A stretch of DNA of 64,000 nucleotides, taken from positions 1 through 64,000 of the forward strand of contig CAZELI010000007.1 of NCBI GenBank assembly GCA_964512985.1. Direction: 5' to 3'. A program made the position numbers and the translations under genes. Below, piece after piece: positions 17,694 through 27,000 of this stretch (position 1 is its first letter; each line of letters starts with the position of its first letter). The notes under the pieces are model-generated. The model did no database searches. It was not told the origin of the DNA and was given only the letters and a program-made list of their open reading frames with translations. This stretch comes from CAYPGT01 sp964512985. GTDB taxonomy: Bacteria; Cyanobacteriota; Vampirovibrionia; LMEP-6097.

Positions 17694-18575
17694 ATGTTTC
17701 CTGGAATAGTATTCATTCTAATTATTGCTGTTAGCTTAGTTTATTTAGTTTTATTATTTAATAGCAAATATTTCTGGCTTAATAAAGTTTATGAAAACCA
17801 ATCATTGCTACACTCTGGCACTCATATTTACCAGAATACAGCTAGGAGTTGTTATAAGGAGTTACTTGAAAAGATTGGTAAATTTATAGCAAAGCTAGTT
17901 CCCGAGAATGCCTTGAAACAATTAGAGGTAAGCTATTTTTCTTTAGATCGTTCTGAACATGAGCTTTATGTAACCTTAGGGGAAGCAGTTATGAGCTTTG
18001 TATTTTGCTTTAGTTCTTATATTTTTAGCCATAATGTATTTTTATTATTACTCAGCTTTTTGATTCCAGCTTTAATTGTTTTAGAAGTTAATTTTGCTCT
18101 CACTAAAGCTAAAACCGAGCTGGAGAACAATATTGAGCATATTATGAGATGCTTGCGCATATTAATAATCAAATCAGAGACACCAATAATAAATTCCCTA
18201 GAAATTATTATTAAGGATTTGCCAGTAGACTTGATAACAACTAGAAAAGAATTAACTAGATTATTAGAAAAAATGAAAAAGTCAGGGGTTAAGACGACTC
18301 TATTAGAATGGAAAACTGATATAGCCAAGTATAGAGATTTGATATCCTTGCTTATTTCTATTAATGATGGTGCTAGCAAGAATGCACTCAGATTAAGTTT
18401 CGACAATTTTCTTAAAAAGATAGAAGGCAATAGAGAACAAGAATTAAAGAATAAGACTGAGAATGTTCAGCTCTATCTTATGGGACCTGTTCTAGTGATG
18501 TTGTTAATTATCAGTCTACCAATGATGGATGCAATACGTTTCTTGATGACAGAATCTATGCAAGCATCGATTTAA
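17694..18575 (+). CDS. tadC: Tad inner-membrane platform protein TadC
   Basis: The second T2SF-type protein of the locus, 293 residues. It has an N-terminal helix, a central helix pair at about residues 95-125, a soluble helical domain (ENNIEHIMRCLRILIIKSETPIINSLEII) and a C-terminal helix (MGPVLVMLLIISLPMMDAI). With TadB it forms the membrane platform on which CpaF works. Its order after tadB is canonical. Sequence identity to known TadC looks low by eye; the assignment rests on topology and position. Confidence 0.8.
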   Translation: MFPGIVFILIIAVSLVYLVLLFNSKYFWLNKVYENQSLLHSGTHIYQNTARSCYKELLEKIGKFIAKLVPENALKQLEVSYFSLDRSEHELYVTLGEAVMSFVFCFSSYIFSHNVFLLLLSFLIPALIVLEVNFALTKAKTELENNIEHIMRCLRILIIKSETPIINSLEIIIKDLPVDLITTRKELTRLLEKMKKSGVKTTLLEWKTDIAKYRDLISLLISINDGASKNALRLSFDNFLKKIEGNREQELKNKTENVQLYLMGPVLVMLLIISLPMMDAIRFLMTESMQASI

Positions 18576-18592
18576 TTAAAGAAGGGATAAGA

Positions 18593-20344
18593 ATGAAAAA
18601 AATACAGAAAATACAAAAAACATTCGTTATATTGTTTATGTTTTATAGCTTGGCTCTAAATGCGGTGCATGCTGAACCTGTGCTTAGTTTCGCTAATAGA
18701 GCTGCTCTTAAGTATGAGAAGATTCTTAGAGTTGGAGAAGTAGAGATTATCGAGTTTACGAACCCTGTGTCTCTAGCTCATTATGGTACTAGTGAGGCGT
18801 CACTTGATTACATAGAATTAGAAAAGCTTGAACCAGAAGCTAATGGCTATCGTAAGTTTATGATTAAAGCGAAGCGAGCGGGTTCTGGAGAATTAACTTT
18901 TAAATCTGGAGATGATTTTGTCAAGGTAAAGGTTATAGTAGCTGATGACTACGTAGCTTTAGAAGATGAATTGAATAAACTCTTTGGGATAGTTAATGCT
19001 AGTCCTGATGAGAAGATACAAGTAGTATCCGCTAATATGATTAGTAATCTATCTACGCCTAATGATGGCACCCAACATATTTACCTTAAGGGTAATGTTG
19101 ACTCTGCAAAGAAAGCACTGCTTGCAGTAGCCTTTGCGGCAAATGCGGTTGGTGATCATGGGGTGAAGATCTTCTCTAATCCAGGTGGGCAATTACGTCT
19201 TAAAGATTTGAACAGTGATATTGCTAAAAACAGTAAATCACAGAGTAGCGGTAAGGATACGAGTTTTGTTGAGTTTTACGAGTCTACTAATAAGTTAATT
19301 GATACTAATAATTTATATAGAGATTTAATACTAGCTTCTGAGAAAGAAAGAGTTATTTCCTATATTCAAGTTAGAGAGCCTAAACGTTTTGCTGTTAAGG
19401 TTAGGTTCTTAGAGATGGATGCCAAGTATGTAGATGAGTTTGTTAGTTCTATAAATGCCACTATTAACGCTGGAGATCTTAAGGGTGCCTTAGGGACTAC
19501 TGGTTTGGTGGCACCTAACGTCACTAAGATTGCAGATCTTGGCAGTACCATTCTCACAGACAGTTTCACAGGTTCTGGCATCACTAAGTTAGCTAGTCAA
19601 ATTGTTGGCGGTAATATTATTAGCGGCTCTACTAAATTACTGGATAATGCTTTCTTGAATGTAAATATCAATAATTTATTACAAGAAGGTGTACTAAGAG
19701 TAGTAAATGAGTTCTCGCTTATTACTCATTCTGGTGAAATGGTGTCTCTTGGGAAGGGAACGCGTTTCCCAGTGCCTAAGCAGAATAACGGTGTCGGGAA
19801 TACTGCAATAAGTTTTGAGTATATTCCTATTGGATTTAAGGGGGAATTAAAAGTTACTGGTTTAGAGAACGATCTTATAGATGTGCAACTTGCTAGTCGC
19901 TTATCTGCTGCAGAAGCTGCTGTAGCAACAGTTCAGGGTATTAGTATTCCTATCTTCAGTGAAGAATACGTTAATAGTGGCGCTTTGCTTTCTAGTGGTC
20001 AAGAAGTAGTACTGAATGCATTTATGACCGAGACCGAGACCCTAGCTAAAGCTGTAACACCGTTAGGTAGATTAATACCGTTACTTGGCAAAGCTAAGCG
20101 TAAGAAACGCAGTAAGGATTTATTGTTTATCGCGCTTGCAGCAGAAGAAATAGAACCAAGTTCTAAACAAATAGCAAGTAACGGCTTGCAATTACCTCAT
20201 GTTGATATGAATCAGTCTAAGAATATTTATACTGACTATAGTAGTAAGCTCAGAGAAGTCGGTGTAACAGATACTCTTGATTTGAGTTTGCGTAAGAATC
20301 AACAGCGGCTAGATCCATTAGACGAGGAGGGTTTAGAGCTTTAA
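18593..20344 (+). CDS. cpaC: Tad outer-membrane secretin CpaC/RcpA
   Basis: A signal peptide (FVILFMFYSLALNAVHAE) is followed by a periplasmic part containing the pilus N-like region (LSFANRAALKYEKILRVGEVEII), a BON-like/N1-like region and, from about residue 265 (RFAVKVRFLEMD), the secretin core. The typical secretin stretch FSLITHSGEMVSLGKGTRFPVP lies at about 374-395, with IPIGFKGELKVTG and the VQLASRLSA strands after it. The C-terminus (KDLLFIALAAEEIEP) closes the beta-barrel. It forms the outer-membrane pore for the pilus. AGGGAT precedes the ATG, and the stop couples to the next gene (TAATG). Confidence 0.87.
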   Translation: MKKIQKIQKTFVILFMFYSLALNAVHAEPVLSFANRAALKYEKILRVGEVEIIEFTNPVSLAHYGTSEASLDYIELEKLEPEANGYRKFMIKAKRAGSGELTFKSGDDFVKVKVIVADDYVALEDELNKLFGIVNASPDEKIQVVSANMISNLSTPNDGTQHIYLKGNVDSAKKALLAVAFAANAVGDHGVKIFSNPGGQLRLKDLNSDIAKNSKSQSSGKDTSFVEFYESTNKLIDTNNLYRDLILASEKERVISYIQVREPKRFAVKVRFLEMDAKYVDEFVSSINATINAGDLKGALGTTGLVAPNVTKIADLGSTILTDSFTGSGITKLASQIVGGNIISGSTKLLDNAFLNVNINNLLQEGVLRVVNEFSLITHSGEMVSLGKGTRFPVPKQNNGVGNTAISFEYIPIGFKGELKVTGLENDLIDVQLASRLSAAEAAVATVQGISIPIFSEEYVNSGALLSSGQEVVLNAFMTETETLAKAVTPLGRLIPLLGKAKRKKRSKDLLFIALAAEEIEPSSKQIASNGLQLPHVDMNQSKNIYTDYSSKLREVGVTDTLDLSLRKNQQRLDPLDEEGLEL

Positions 20345-20535
20345 TGCAACTATCAACATTACTATTAGTGGTTACGGCATTTATATTCTTGTTTAGTTTT
20401 GCTATCAGAAATATTAACTATGCTGTGGATATTTTGGATATAGATATTACTAAGCTTAAGCAGAGTGTTAGTTATTTGCAAGAGAGAAATAAAAAGCTAA
20501 CTAATAGTGACCTAGCTAACCTGGAGCTACATTAA
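20344..20535 (+). CDS. Small single-helix membrane protein of the Tad locus
   Basis: 63 residues: one hydrophobic helix (STLLLVVTAFIFLFSFAIR) then a short amphipathic, charged tail with coiled-coil tendency (ILDIDITKLKQSVSYLQERNKKL). Translationally coupled on both sides (TAATG at each end). It could be a minor pilin or an assembly subunit similar in role to TadE/TadF, but it shows no prepilin motif. Family unknown. Confidence 0.7.
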   Translation: MQLSTLLLVVTAFIFLFSFAIRNINYAVDILDIDITKLKQSVSYLQERNKKLTNSDLANLELH

Positions 20536-20891
20536 TGCAAACTTTACCCTCACTTATATTTCTTGCTTTCACTACTATATTATTAATAGTTCAGTGGGTT
20601 TTACCGATGTTAAATTTGCATCTAGCTTTAAACCAGGAGAATTTATTATTAGAGAGGGCTCAGAAGATCGTTGACGTGAGCAGATCTAATCCTAGTAAGG
20701 TTTTGAATGATTTAGAAGATTTGACTATTGGTGGAATTAATATTAATCAAGTATTGGGAGAAAACCAAGGCGACTATATTATTTATCAGATTAAATTTAA
20801 TCATAAGGGATTGTTTGCTAATAGGTTTTTAGGACAAGAGCAATTAGAACAATCTAAGACTGTAACCTTGATAGCTGATAGAGAATTATGA
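20535..20891 (+). CDS. Small membrane-anchored protein of the Tad locus, possible pseudopilin
   Basis: 118 residues with an N-terminal hydrophobic segment (LIFLAFTTILLIVQWVLPML) followed by a helix and a short beta-rich tail (YIIYQIKFNHKG). The layout of helix followed by a small globular domain is like a minor pseudopilin (TadE/TadF role), yet no E5-type prepilin site is evident. It starts at a TAATG junction and its stop overlaps the response-regulator start (ATGA). Function inferred from position only. Confidence 0.68.
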   Translation: MQTLPSLIFLAFTTILLIVQWVLPMLNLHLALNQENLLLERAQKIVDVSRSNPSKVLNDLEDLTIGGININQVLGENQGDYIIYQIKFNHKGLFANRFLGQEQLEQSKTVTLIADREL

Positions 20892-21682
20892 AAGAAGCAA
20901 GTAAGCCTACTGCAATAGTTGTTGAAGATCAACCAGTGATATGGGATTATATACAATCCTGCGTTGAGCCTTGTTATAACATTAAGGCTTTTTGTACTAG
21001 TACTATGGAAGTGGAAAACTCTTTTAGGAAGATTAAACCCGATTTGGTTTGGCTGGATTGTTACCTTGGTGAGATCTCAGAATCCTATCAGGGAGTGAAG
21101 AATAGCGGCTTGCTGCTTGCAGAATGGATTAAGAGCCATAGTCCTAAGACTAAGATTTTTTTATTTACAGCATCTAGTGAACTCGCCATTTTAGCTAAAG
21201 CGCAAGAGTTAGGTATAGAAGGAATTGCGCTTGGTGGTAAATTTATTAAAGACAAGGAGATTATCAAAGGTGCAATTAAGACTATTTCCTACGGTTCTAA
21301 ATGGATTAGCCCTAGTATATTTGAAGATATAGAATTAGATGAACTTGCTAATATAACCGTGTTTGAATTTTGTGTGATTTTTTTCTTGCTTGTAGGCAAG
21401 TCTACTATCCAAATCGCTGAAGAATTAGATACTAGTCGTAAACGTGTGAATAATTCCGTTTATCGTGTGAAGCAAAAACTCGGACTCGATGAGAACATTA
21501 CTAAAGAAGAATTGTTAGAGATTTTTAAAGAGCGAATACAAGATAGTATCAATACCAGCCAGTTTTATAATCTTTCTGAATTAGTGTCCATTAATTCCGT
21601 TGTAGAGAATTGCTTGAACCCTGTGATTAATAAGATTAAAACGGGTGAACTCGCTAAGGTGAAGATTGGGAGTTTGAAGTAG
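20888..21682 (+). CDS. NarL/FixJ-like response regulator of the Tad locus
   Basis: The receiver domain occupies residues 1-135: acidic pair VVEDQP near residue 13, phospho-acceptor Asp in WLDCYL at about 57, LFTAS at about 98, and a Lys in LGGKF where the conserved KPF/LLK lysine sits. A LuxR-type helix-turn-helix follows at about 155-205 (TVFEFCVIFFLLVGKSTIQIAEELDTSRKRVNNSVYRVKQKL). The tail of about 60 residues is extra. No histidine kinase gene is near. It is the last gene of the pilus operon, so it may control pilus genes or be produced with them. Confidence 0.88.
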   Translation: MKEASKPTAIVVEDQPVIWDYIQSCVEPCYNIKAFCTSTMEVENSFRKIKPDLVWLDCYLGEISESYQGVKNSGLLLAEWIKSHSPKTKIFLFTASSELAILAKAQELGIEGIALGGKFIKDKEIIKGAIKTISYGSKWISPSIFEDIELDELANITVFEFCVIFFLLVGKSTIQIAEELDTSRKRVNNSVYRVKQKLGLDENITKEELLEIFKERIQDSINTSQFYNLSELVSINSVVENCLNPVINKIKTGELAKVKIGSLK

Positions 21683-21686
21683 CTGT

Positions 21687-21692
21687 TATAAT
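21687..21692 (+). promoter_or_regulatory. -10 box before the SRPBCC-epimerase gene
   Basis: TATAAT lies 7 nt before the GTG start at 21700, directly after the stop of the response regulator. There is no Shine-Dalgarno, which again fits a leaderless transcript. A -35 is not convincing. Confidence 0.45.
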
Positions 21693-21699
21693 CCCTTTA

Positions 21700-23076
21700 G
21701 TGAAACGAACTTTAGAATTTAAATCTGAAATTAATTGCAGTGCAAGTGAATTATTTGAGTGGCATATGCAAGATGGGGCTTTTGAAAGGCTTACGCCTAG
21801 TTGGGAGCCAGTAAAAGTGGTGGAACGTATAGGTAAGATATATGGAGATCTGCCAGAAGAAGTTAAGTTAGAGATTAATCTAGGATTAGTTTCTATTGAT
21901 TGGCATCTGAAGCATATAGATTGTATTCAAGGAGAAAGATTCACTGATACACAAATCACAGGTCCTTTTCATTATTATAAGCATGATCATATTATGGAGA
22001 CTGTTTCTGAAACAAGAGCACTACTTGTTGATAGATTAGAATTTGAATTGCCAATGGGTTGGTTGGGGGATTCAATGGGATATTGGTTTATAAAACGTAA
22101 ACTAGAACGCTTGTTCAGATATCGACATCAAATTACTAAACAAGATATAGAAGCTGCTAAACTTACTAAGAGAATGAAAGTTTTAGTGAGTGGTTCTGGT
22201 GGTTTGGTGGGTACGGACTTGTGTGCTTTCTTACAGCATCAAGGAAATGATGTTTATAAGTTAGTTAGAAATAAAGCTAAGATTGATAGTAAGTCTATAT
22301 ATTGGAATCCAGAAACTGGAGAAATAAATCCTACTCAATTAGAAGGTTTTGATGCTGTGATAAATTTAGCTGGTGAGAATATTGCAGCTAAGAGATGGAC
22401 GCCAGAGCAGAAACGGATCATTCGTGATTCCAGAATTAAATCTACAACTTTATTAAGTGAGACTTTAGCGAGATCAAACCATAAACCTAAGGTATTTATA
22501 TCAGCTTCAGCGATTGGGTTTTATGGTGATAGACCTAATGAAATGTTACATGAAGGAGCAATGCCAAGTAAGGGTGACTATCTATCAGATGTTTGCCAAG
22601 CTTGGGAAGAAGCTGCTAATGCGGCTAGAGATGCTGGTATTAGGGTTGTTCATCCACGCTTGGGGGTTATACTGAGCCCGAAGGGTGGTGCTATGTCTAA
22701 GCTACTGACTCCATTTCAATTAGGATTAGGCGGCATAATTGGTAACGGTAAGCAATCCATGAGCTGGATTGCTCTGGATGATGTGATTTATGCTTTAAAC
22801 TATGTGTTAATGAACGAGGCTATTGTAGGTCCTGTGAATTTCACTAGCCCTAATCCTGCTACTAATAGTGACTTTACTAAGACATTAGCTAAGGTTCTTA
22901 GTAGACCTGCTGTCTTTCCCCTACCTAGTTTCGCTGCTAAGCTTATCCTGGGTGAAATGGCAGATGCATTATTACTCGCCAGTACCAAGGCTAAACCTGA
23001 AGTACTTATGGAAGCAGGATTTAAGTTTAGCTATCCTAATCTAGCTGAGGCTTTGAAACACCTACTAGGAAAATAG
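21700..23076 (+). CDS. SRPBCC domain fused to TIGR01777-type NAD(P)-dependent epimerase
   Basis: Residues 1-150 are a START/SRPBCC ligand-binding domain (LEFKSEINCSASELFEWHMQDGAFERLTPSW). From about 160 comes an extended short-chain dehydrogenase/epimerase with the nucleotide-binding motif VSGSGGLVGTDLC, then INLAGENIAAKRWTPEQK, SASAIGFYG, the HPRLGVILSPKGGAMSKLL region and the C-terminal DUF1731-like end (VLSRPAVFPLPSFAAKLILGE). These are family signatures of TIGR01777, the YfcH/SDR39U1 group, whose substrate is not firmly known. The fusion with SRPBCC is known in several bacteria. Start GTG with a -10 box just upstream. Confidence 0.92.
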   Translation: MKRTLEFKSEINCSASELFEWHMQDGAFERLTPSWEPVKVVERIGKIYGDLPEEVKLEINLGLVSIDWHLKHIDCIQGERFTDTQITGPFHYYKHDHIMETVSETRALLVDRLEFELPMGWLGDSMGYWFIKRKLERLFRYRHQITKQDIEAAKLTKRMKVLVSGSGGLVGTDLCAFLQHQGNDVYKLVRNKAKIDSKSIYWNPETGEINPTQLEGFDAVINLAGENIAAKRWTPEQKRIIRDSRIKSTTLLSETLARSNHKPKVFISASAIGFYGDRPNEMLHEGAMPSKGDYLSDVCQAWEEAANAARDAGIRVVHPRLGVILSPKGGAMSKLLTPFQLGLGGIIGNGKQSMSWIALDDVIYALNYVLMNEAIVGPVNFTSPNPATNSDFTKTLAKVLSRPAVFPLPSFAAKLILGEMADALLLASTKAKPEVLMEAGFKFSYPNLAEALKHLLGK

Positions 23077-23090
23077 GATCAAATATACGG

Positions 23091-23996
23091 TTAAATTAAA
23101 TACGCATCATACTCTTCTCTGAGTTGTATTAGCCATTGTGGTAGTACATAACCGAAGCTGGTATAACGTTGGGTAATTTTAAGGATAGGTCTATAAATTT
23201 TAAGATCTTCTTCAAGCCAGATAGATTTCATTTTATAGATATTAAACTGAGCAAGCTTGATATAATCCTTGGCTTTTAAGAGATCATTGTTTTTGATACT
23301 TATAATAGCTAGACTCTTATAAGCAGAAGCTAGTTCATAGAAGTCCATGGTTTGAGGAAAGAGTTGCTTGCGTTTTTTTTCGATTGTTTTAAGAGCGAGT
23401 TTTTCGATTTCTGGATCTAGGGCTGGATCTTTAAATTCAAGTAAGTAGTCTAATGCTGTTGGGAAGTAGGGTATAGCCTTATCAAGTTTCTCTATATTCT
23501 TGATTATTTTCTTCTTCAATTCCCGAGCAGCAGGGGATTCTAGATCACTCTTGCCGAAATATGAGTAAAGTAAGTCATTGATTTCGATATGATTAAGTTC
23601 TTCTTGCGTGAAGTTAAGTTTTTTATTGATATAAAACTTATTATAGAAATCAATATGCTTTCTAATATTCTTTATCTCTTGATTTTTGGGATATTTTTCT
23701 AGAGCTTTCTCTAGGAAGCTTTGAGCTTTGTTTATTTCACCAAGCATTATTAGGGTTATGCCATAGTATTCAGAGTCCTTGGTCCCCAATCGAATTTTCT
23801 CATTCTTGTCTAAGATAGGTTCTTTCTCTAATAAGGTCAGTGACCCTTCTACATCACCTGCTAGTAACAAATCTCTAACTACTTCATAATCAGGTTCAGC
23901 ACTAACGCTCATCCATGATGCATTGATAAGGATCCAGAGTAGTACAAGGATGCTACTGCGAATAAACGCGTTATATTTTAAATAATGTTTCTGCAT
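23091..23996 (-). CDS. Secreted helical/TPR-like protein, unknown function
   Basis: The frame stays open to an upstream ATG at 24038, but the ATG at 23996 gives a normal signal peptide (FIRSSILVLLWILINASWMSVSAEP) and a smaller overlap (26 bp) with the TatD gene. The mature part is about 275 residues of helical repeats (LLLAGDVEGSLTLLEKEP, INKAQSFLEKALEKYPKNQEI) of TPR type. It lies downstream of tatD in the same transcript direction. Role unknown; export to the periplasm is likely. Confidence 0.75.
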   Translation of the reverse strand: MQKHYLKYNAFIRSSILVLLWILINASWMSVSAEPDYEVVRDLLLAGDVEGSLTLLEKEPILDKNEKIRLGTKDSEYYGITLIMLGEINKAQSFLEKALEKYPKNQEIKNIRKHIDFYNKFYINKKLNFTQEELNHIEINDLLYSYFGKSDLESPAARELKKKIIKNIEKLDKAIPYFPTALDYLLEFKDPALDPEIEKLALKTIEKKRKQLFPQTMDFYELASAYKSLAIISIKNNDLLKAKDYIKLAQFNIYKMKSIWLEEDLKIYRPILKITQRYTSFGYVLPQWLIQLREEYDAYLI

Positions 23997-24795
23997 TCTT
24001 GGTGGAGATTTCTGCGAGTTGTTCTTTACTAATGCCATAACACTCAGCGAGGGTTTCAGCGATATAGTTTACGAAGCTTGGTTCATTGCGCTTGCCGCGC
24101 ATTGCTTGCGGAGCTAAGAACGGGCAATCGGTTTCTATAAGTATTCTTTCTATGGGTATGCGTTTGGCAGTTTCTCTGAAATGATCATTCTTCTTGTAAG
24201 TGACAATCCCTGACCAGGAAATATAGAATCCATGCTTAATAATGTCACTAGCAAAGTCATAATCACCAGTATAGCAGTGGATTGTACCGTTATGAGCTTG
24301 AGGATTTAAAGGATATTCATCTTGTAGGATCCTTAGAGTGTCTTCCCAAGCATCTCTGGTATGCACAATTAAGGGTAATTGATATTTCTTTGCTAATGCT
24401 ATTTGCTCTCTAAATACTCCTCTCTGCTTGCTTTGTTCATCAGCTTCTTTTGCATGAAAGTAATCTAAGCCAGTTTCCCCGATAGCCCGGATCTTATTAA
24501 GAGGGTTTTTGAGATTAGAGATTAAATATTGTTCTATCTCTTGCGCTGAATTATTATCCCAAGAACTTATTTCACTAGGATGCACTCCAAGAGCAGTGTA
24601 GAGATTAATCTTGTTTATTCCGTTATATTCTTCTGTGAGTTTTAATAAAGTAGGAATTTCACTAATGCTGCAACATGGGTGGACTATTTTAAAGACCCCA
24701 GAGCTATAGGCTCTATTCATCATTGCAGGTCTGTCTTCATCGTAAGAATCAAAACAAATATGAGCATGCGTGTCTATTAGCTGTATTAACTGCAT
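23971..24795 (-). CDS. TatD family metal-dependent deoxyribonuclease/hydrolase
   Basis: All the TatD landmarks are present: IDTHAHICF near residue 8, AIGETGLDYFHA at about 107, LIVHTRDAW at about 139, HCYTGD at about 168, SWSGIVTY, and ILIETDCPFLAP at about 220. These supply the His, Glu and Asp ligands of a two-metal centre for 3'-5' nuclease or related hydrolase activity in the cytosol. The length of 274 is slightly above the common 255-265. It lies 18 bp after a small gene downstream of fliD and probably shares its transcript. Confidence 0.92.
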   Translation of the reverse strand: MQLIQLIDTHAHICFDSYDEDRPAMMNRAYSSGVFKIVHPCCSISEIPTLLKLTEEYNGINKINLYTALGVHPSEISSWDNNSAQEIEQYLISNLKNPLNKIRAIGETGLDYFHAKEADEQSKQRGVFREQIALAKKYQLPLIVHTRDAWEDTLRILQDEYPLNPQAHNGTIHCYTGDYDFASDIIKHGFYISWSGIVTYKKNDHFRETAKRIPIERILIETDCPFLAPQAMRGKRNEPSFVNYIAETLAECYGISKEQLAEISTKNAETLFKI

Positions 24796-24812
24796 GAGTT
24801 AATTCTAGCAGA

Positions 24813-25130
24813 TTAGTATCTAAGTTTTTTATTCTGAGTTACAATCGTACGGCGCTTTTTGAGTAGTTCGCCGATTTTATTTTTTCTTTCTTGAACCTGC
24901 TGCTGTATATTATTGCCACCATCAAAGATCTGCTTAATTCTTTTTTCTATATTAAAACTTAGTCCTTCTTTCTCTTTAATGATATTCATTTGGCTAATTA
25001 CTATTAGTCTATCTTTAAGTATTTCAATAATAGAGCCATAGTCTTCCTTCTCTAAGAATTCAGAAATTCTTTTATCGATCAATTCCACTTGATCAAGGCC
25101 TTCATCCATTGTCGTAATTACTTTTTGCAT
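24813..25130 (-). CDS. Small coiled-coil protein after fliD, possible FliT-like chaperone
   Basis: 105 residues, entirely helical and charged, beginning MQKVITTMDEGLDQVELIDKR. Its start codon overlaps the fliD stop by one base (TAATG), so it is translationally coupled to fliD. Small helical proteins in this position are often FliS or FliT export chaperones. No FliS signature is seen, and size and character fit FliT better, but this is inference from context. It could alternatively be an unrelated regulator. Confidence 0.68.
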   Translation of the reverse strand: MQKVITTMDEGLDQVELIDKRISEFLEKEDYGSIIEILKDRLIVISQMNIIKEKEGLSFNIEKRIKQIFDGGNNIQQQVQERKNKIGELLKKRRTIVTQNKKLRY

Positions 25131-26878
25131 TATTGTTGACCTAATCTAGCTGCCAAGCTTGCTACCGCAGATTGCTGTTGTTGCATTTGAGTGTTCGTTA
25201 TATCTAATTGTGAAAATTGTTTTTTCATTCTTGCTTCATAAGAATCAATGCTACTTTGTGTTCTATCAATTCGATCATTAATAGTTTTAATTTGACTGTT
25301 AACAGATTCTTGCATCTTGCTAATTAATCCATTAGTGGAGACATTAGGATCTACGTAGGAATCAAGCAAGGTCTGTAATTGAGTGATAATGCCATCTTCA
25401 CCGTTGGATAAAGTGCCATAAATAGAGTCAGTGTCATCGCTTCCATAAAGCACTTTATAGAAAGCATCTTGGTCGGCTGCAAATTTCTCGGTAAATCTAG
25501 TACTATCAAAAGTATAACCAGTGAATTTATTATTACCGTCTAATTGACTCTTAAGTCCAATATCAATGAGCGAAGTATAAGTATCAGTAGCACCAGTTTC
25601 TACCTTAGTCATTAAATTTTTAATCCTGCTAATAAAATTTCTACTAAAAGAATCGTTTCTATTAGTTAGAGATGTAATCATCTTGTTTACATTTGTTAGT
25701 ACGGCGTCCATCTTAGTCTTCACGCCCGAAGAATCTTCGGCAATAGTTATTGTTTTATTAGCTGGGGTTTCATCTGTAGTAACTTTTTTTAGCTCTAAAG
25801 TTACTCCTTCAAGTAATCCTGTAACTGTATTGCTGTTGCTGACTAGTGTTGCTCCACCATTAAGAGTGGATATAGTAAATTCAGCATTGTCACCAAGTGT
25901 TTCGGCGCTAGGACCAGTAATGTTTAGAGGGCTGATATCACCATCAGAGCTTACTGTAATTGACAAAGCTCCTGTATCTTTATTGGTAAGAATTAATTCA
26001 CCATTGAGAGCATCATAAGCAGCATTGACTTCCGCTCCAGCTGTATTGTTAATGCTATCGACTAAAGTTTTAATAGTAGTGGTAGCAGGGGTGTATGCTA
26101 CATCAGTTCCGTTAATAGTAATTTTAGTTCCAGTAATACCTAGCGATGTTAAGGTAGAGCTTTTTTTGGCAGCTTCTAGATTCTGAATACCAGAATAATT
26201 AGTAGCTACTCCATCGATTTGTACGTTATCAAGACCTAATGCTGCAATAAGATTACTTGTATCTCCAGGTGACCCAAACTGATTACTAGTACTAGCTGAT
26301 GCGAAGGTAACATCAAACTTACCAGTGACTGTGTTAAAGCTTGCTGCTGTGATTGCTGTAAAACTGTTAAGAAAGGTCTCCATCTCTCCAAGAGTCGGAT
26401 CAGCGTCTTGTGTATAAGTTAAAGTTTCTCCATTAATAGTTACAGTCCCGTCACTTAGTGTTATGGCGCCTTTGAAATTGGCGTCTGTGACAGCTGAAGC
26501 TGCAGTTAATGTACTCCTAATGGCACTAGAAGATTTTCTGATGGTATTGGTGGCAAGTTGATCTACGCTGACATTGAAAGTTTGAGATACTGCATCGTCA
26601 GTAGCCGTGACTTTTAGAAAACTATTAGTGCTATCTGTAGAAGTAATAAGTTTGGGAGCTAATGAAGTAGTACCTTCAATAATTGCTTTATGATTTATAG
26701 AAGTTTTAACTGTCCCTATTTGAGTAGAGAGAGTGTTGAGAAAAGTATTCTCGGTATTAAGATCAGTCTTCTTTTTTTCGAGAGGACCAATTTTGTTTTG
26801 CGTTTCAATATTAATTAATTGGCTAATTAATGCACCCGAATCAAAACTACTATTCAGCCCTAAAAAGCTTGTTGTCAA
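25130..26878 (-). CDS. fliD: Flagellar filament cap protein FliD (hook-associated protein 2)
   Basis: The N-terminal D0 coiled coil (GLNSSFDSGALISQLINIETQNKIGPLEKKKTDL) and the C-terminal D0 (SQIKTINDRIDRTQSSIDSYEARMKKQFSQLDITNTQMQQQQSAVASL) are hallmarks of FliD. Between them is a Thr/Ser/Asp-rich beta region including flagellin-hook-IN-like stretches (SLGITGTKITINGTDVAYTP). At 582 residues it is somewhat longer than usual. It is secreted through the flagellar export system and caps the growing filament. The start is TTG with a good AGGAG 7 nt upstream. The rest of the flagellar genes lie outside this window. Confidence 0.93.
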   Translation of the reverse strand: MTTSFLGLNSSFDSGALISQLINIETQNKIGPLEKKKTDLNTENTFLNTLSTQIGTVKTSINHKAIIEGTTSLAPKLITSTDSTNSFLKVTATDDAVSQTFNVSVDQLATNTIRKSSSAIRSTLTAASAVTDANFKGAITLSDGTVTINGETLTYTQDADPTLGEMETFLNSFTAITAASFNTVTGKFDVTFASASTSNQFGSPGDTSNLIAALGLDNVQIDGVATNYSGIQNLEAAKKSSTLTSLGITGTKITINGTDVAYTPATTTIKTLVDSINNTAGAEVNAAYDALNGELILTNKDTGALSITVSSDGDISPLNITGPSAETLGDNAEFTISTLNGGATLVSNSNTVTGLLEGVTLELKKVTTDETPANKTITIAEDSSGVKTKMDAVLTNVNKMITSLTNRNDSFSRNFISRIKNLMTKVETGATDTYTSLIDIGLKSQLDGNNKFTGYTFDSTRFTEKFAADQDAFYKVLYGSDDTDSIYGTLSNGEDGIITQLQTLLDSYVDPNVSTNGLISKMQESVNSQIKTINDRIDRTQSSIDSYEARMKKQFSQLDITNTQMQQQQSAVASLAARLGQQ

Positions 26879-27000
26879 GATTTTCTCCTAGACTTTTACT
26901 AAGTCCCTATATCTTAGGTTCCACCTAGATAATCCTTATGCCTCAAGTAGTTAACCTTATTTGTTGAGCTTGCATAGTATTTTTAGTCTAGATCTTAATC

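Noticed and set aside
18017..18430. Open frame of 137 codons opposite tadC
   Set aside because: It lies wholly within tadC, whose topology and operon position are clear.
25683..26018. Open frame of 111 codons opposite fliD
   Set aside because: A mirror of the Thr/Ser-rich fliD codons; no ribosome site.
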